A stretch of 7,798 nt of DNA from Gallionella sp. (GTDB lineage: Bacteria > Pseudomonadota > Gammaproteobacteria > Burkholderiales > Gallionellaceae): NCBI GenBank assembly GCA_024654105.1, contig JANLID010000021.1:1-7798 (forward strand), given 5' to 3'. The position numbers and the translations under genes are program-made. The stretch's first letter is position 1. Every line of letters starts with the position of its first letter. Positions 6,958 to 7,798 of this stretch are shown piece after piece. Under the pieces are notes generated by a model that made no database searches, was not told where the DNA came from, and worked only from the letters and a program-made list of their open reading frames with translations.

Positions 6958-7073
6958 AGTTATTCCATTTCCAAATCAAAAGTAAATATCGTAGGGTGCA
7001 TTCCATGCACCAATAGCAATGGTGCATGGAATGCACCCTACAGGGGTATTGCTGTTTTGAAAGATAATCGGGA
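6958..7073. repeat. Repeat element, copy 2 (inverted relative to copy 1)
   Basis: A 116-bp repeat lies between the HAD gene and the S49 peptidase gene, opposite in orientation to copy 1. It begins directly after the HAD gene stop (TAA on the minus strand, 7074-7076) and ends about 16 bases before the peptidase ATG. It has the same layout as copy 1: an outer arm with the 18 shared bases (7047-7064), a REP-doublet core, then the other outer arm with ATTCCATTT (6962-6970). The length difference from copy 1 is explained by the 11-bp tandem duplication there and one single-base gap. The leader of the peptidase mRNA must include or abut this element. Confidence 0.85.
6991..7041. repeat. REP-doublet (REPIN-like) hairpin core, copy 2
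   Basis: Perfect 22-bp arms (6991-7012 with 7020-7041) surround a 7-base loop, atagcaa. All 44 stem bases are identical to those of copy 1, whereas the loop differs at 3 of 7 positions. Each arm again has GTAG followed by the GGTGCAT/ATGCACC palindrome. It lies in the HAD-peptidase intergenic region, where a transcript hairpin could lower read-through from HAD into the peptidase gene. Confidence 0.85.
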
Positions 7074-7730
7074 TTACGCGTTGGCTCTCAACCACGCGCT
7101 CAATTCCGTAAAATCTTTCACCAGCGCAAGCGGGTTCAATTCCTGCAACTGCTCCGGCGAATGCGCGCCGTGCCCGACTGCCACCGCGTCCACACCGGCA
7201 TTTTGCGCCATCCGCACATCATGCGTCGTGTCGCCAATCATTAACGCACGTTCGGCACTGACCGCCAATTCGTCCATCAGTTCAAACAGCATGGCCGGAT
7301 CGGGTTTGGAAAAAGTCTGATCTGCCGTGCGCGTGGCGTGAAAGTATTGTTTCATGCCGGTGGACTCCAGTGCCCGGTCCAATCCGACGCGGCTCTTGCC
7401 GGTCGCCACCCCCAGCCAATAACCCGCGCCATGCAATTCCGCTATCGTCTCGCGTGCGCCGTCGAACAATGGGATTGCCTGATCCTGCGCCAGAAAATGA
7501 TGGCGGTAACGTGCCACCAGCGGCTCATACATCGATTCCGGCGCATCCGGCACGGCGTAACGCAACGCCTGAATCAGGCCGAGGCCGATCACATGGCGCG
7601 CCGCTTCATCGCCGGGAATGGGCAGGCCCAGATCGCGGCACGCCGCCTGAATCGAACCGGCGATCACCGCGGTTGAATCCATCACCGTGCCGTCCCAGTC
7701 GAACACGATCAAGTCATAACGCTTTTTCAT
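7074..7730 (-). CDS. HAD-superfamily (subfamily IA, phosphoglycolate phosphatase-like) hydrolase
   Basis: This 218-residue cytoplasmic phosphatase has all the HAD motifs: FDWDGTVMDS (10-19) with nucleophile Asp11 and acid/base Asp13; ATGKS (109-113) as motif II; Lys142 in SKPDP as motif III; and MIGDTTHDV (165-173) with Mg2+-binding Asp168 and Asp172 as motif IV. A helical cap lies between motifs I and II, as in subfamily IA. The substrate is a small phosphate ester that cannot be named from sequence; phosphoglycolate or a nucleotide are possibilities. I start it at ATG 7728-7730, because MKKRYDLIVFDWDG is the typical family N-terminus. The same frame stays open upstream to 7796 but adds 22 unlikely residues. 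The ribosome site is weak at either start. On the minus strand it precedes the S49 peptidase gene, a pairing I recall as common in betaproteobacteria. Confidence 0.9.
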   Translation of the reverse strand: MKKRYDLIVFDWDGTVMDSTAVIAGSIQAACRDLGLPIPGDEAARHVIGLGLIQALRYAVPDAPESMYEPLVARYRHHFLAQDQAIPLFDGARETIAELHGAGYWLGVATGKSRVGLDRALESTGMKQYFHATRTADQTFSKPDPAMLFELMDELAVSAERALMIGDTTHDVRMAQNAGVDAVAVGHGAHSPEQLQELNPLALVKDFTELSAWLRANA

Positions 7731-7798
7731 ACCCGCTGCGCCAAAAAAAGAGGCGCGGATATTAACATTACCTGTGCCACAATGCGCGCCATGCAAAC

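Noticed and set aside
7738..7756. GCGCC, 9-base A-rich loop, GGCGC hairpin upstream of the HAD start
   Set aside because: The 5-bp stem is short and the A/T run is in the loop, not after the stem, so it does not fit a terminator or a known regulatory element.
7731..7796. Upstream extension of the HAD gene to ATG at 7796
   Set aside because: The extra 22 residues are unlike HAD N-termini; MKKRYDLIVFDWDG at 7730 is the standard beginning.
7791..7798. ATG at 7791 as the possible start of a divergent plus-strand gene
   Set aside because: Only eight bases are visible, without a clear ribosome site or promoter, so nothing can be claimed.

Overview
The window looks like a chromosomal piece of a betaproteobacterium, possibly a Nitrosomonadales or Gallionellaceae-type chemolithotroph. 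That placement is an inference from protein style, moderate-to-high GC and gene order; no search was run. Six protein genes are supported: five complete and one cut by the window edge. I see no tRNA, rRNA, CRISPR array, transposase or phage gene.

Left part (1-5806), glycogen and alpha-glucan locus. The 5' end of glgB (branching enzyme) lies on the minus strand and runs off the left edge. It is transcribed divergently from a plus-strand series: glgC (ADP-glucose pyrophosphorylase), a 572-residue GH57 glycoside hydrolase, and a second, different GH57 protein with the architecture of Thermococcus-type 4-alpha-glucanotransferase. GlgC makes the glucosyl donor and GlgB makes alpha-1,6 branches. 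The two GH57 enzymes probably trim or rearrange the alpha-glucan inside the cell, since neither has a signal peptide. Glycogen synthase (glgA) and phosphorylase are not in the window.

Right part (5994-7730), minus strand. A HAD-superfamily phosphatase gene is followed by a membrane-anchored S49 (SppA-type) peptidase gene. From memory this pair is commonly adjacent in betaproteobacteria, so it is probably conserved housekeeping context.

The most unusual structure is a repeat that brackets the peptidase gene. Two copies (about 5807-5932 and 6958-7073) lie in opposite orientation. Each has a 51-bp core made of two GTAG-headed palindromes in inverted orientation, as in REP doublets (REPIN/BIME), inside longer flanks that also match between the copies. 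Each copy begins directly after the TAA stop codon of the neighbouring gene. The stem bases are identical between the copies, while the loops and flanks have diverged. I found no convincing new protein system; the repeat family is the part most worth following up.
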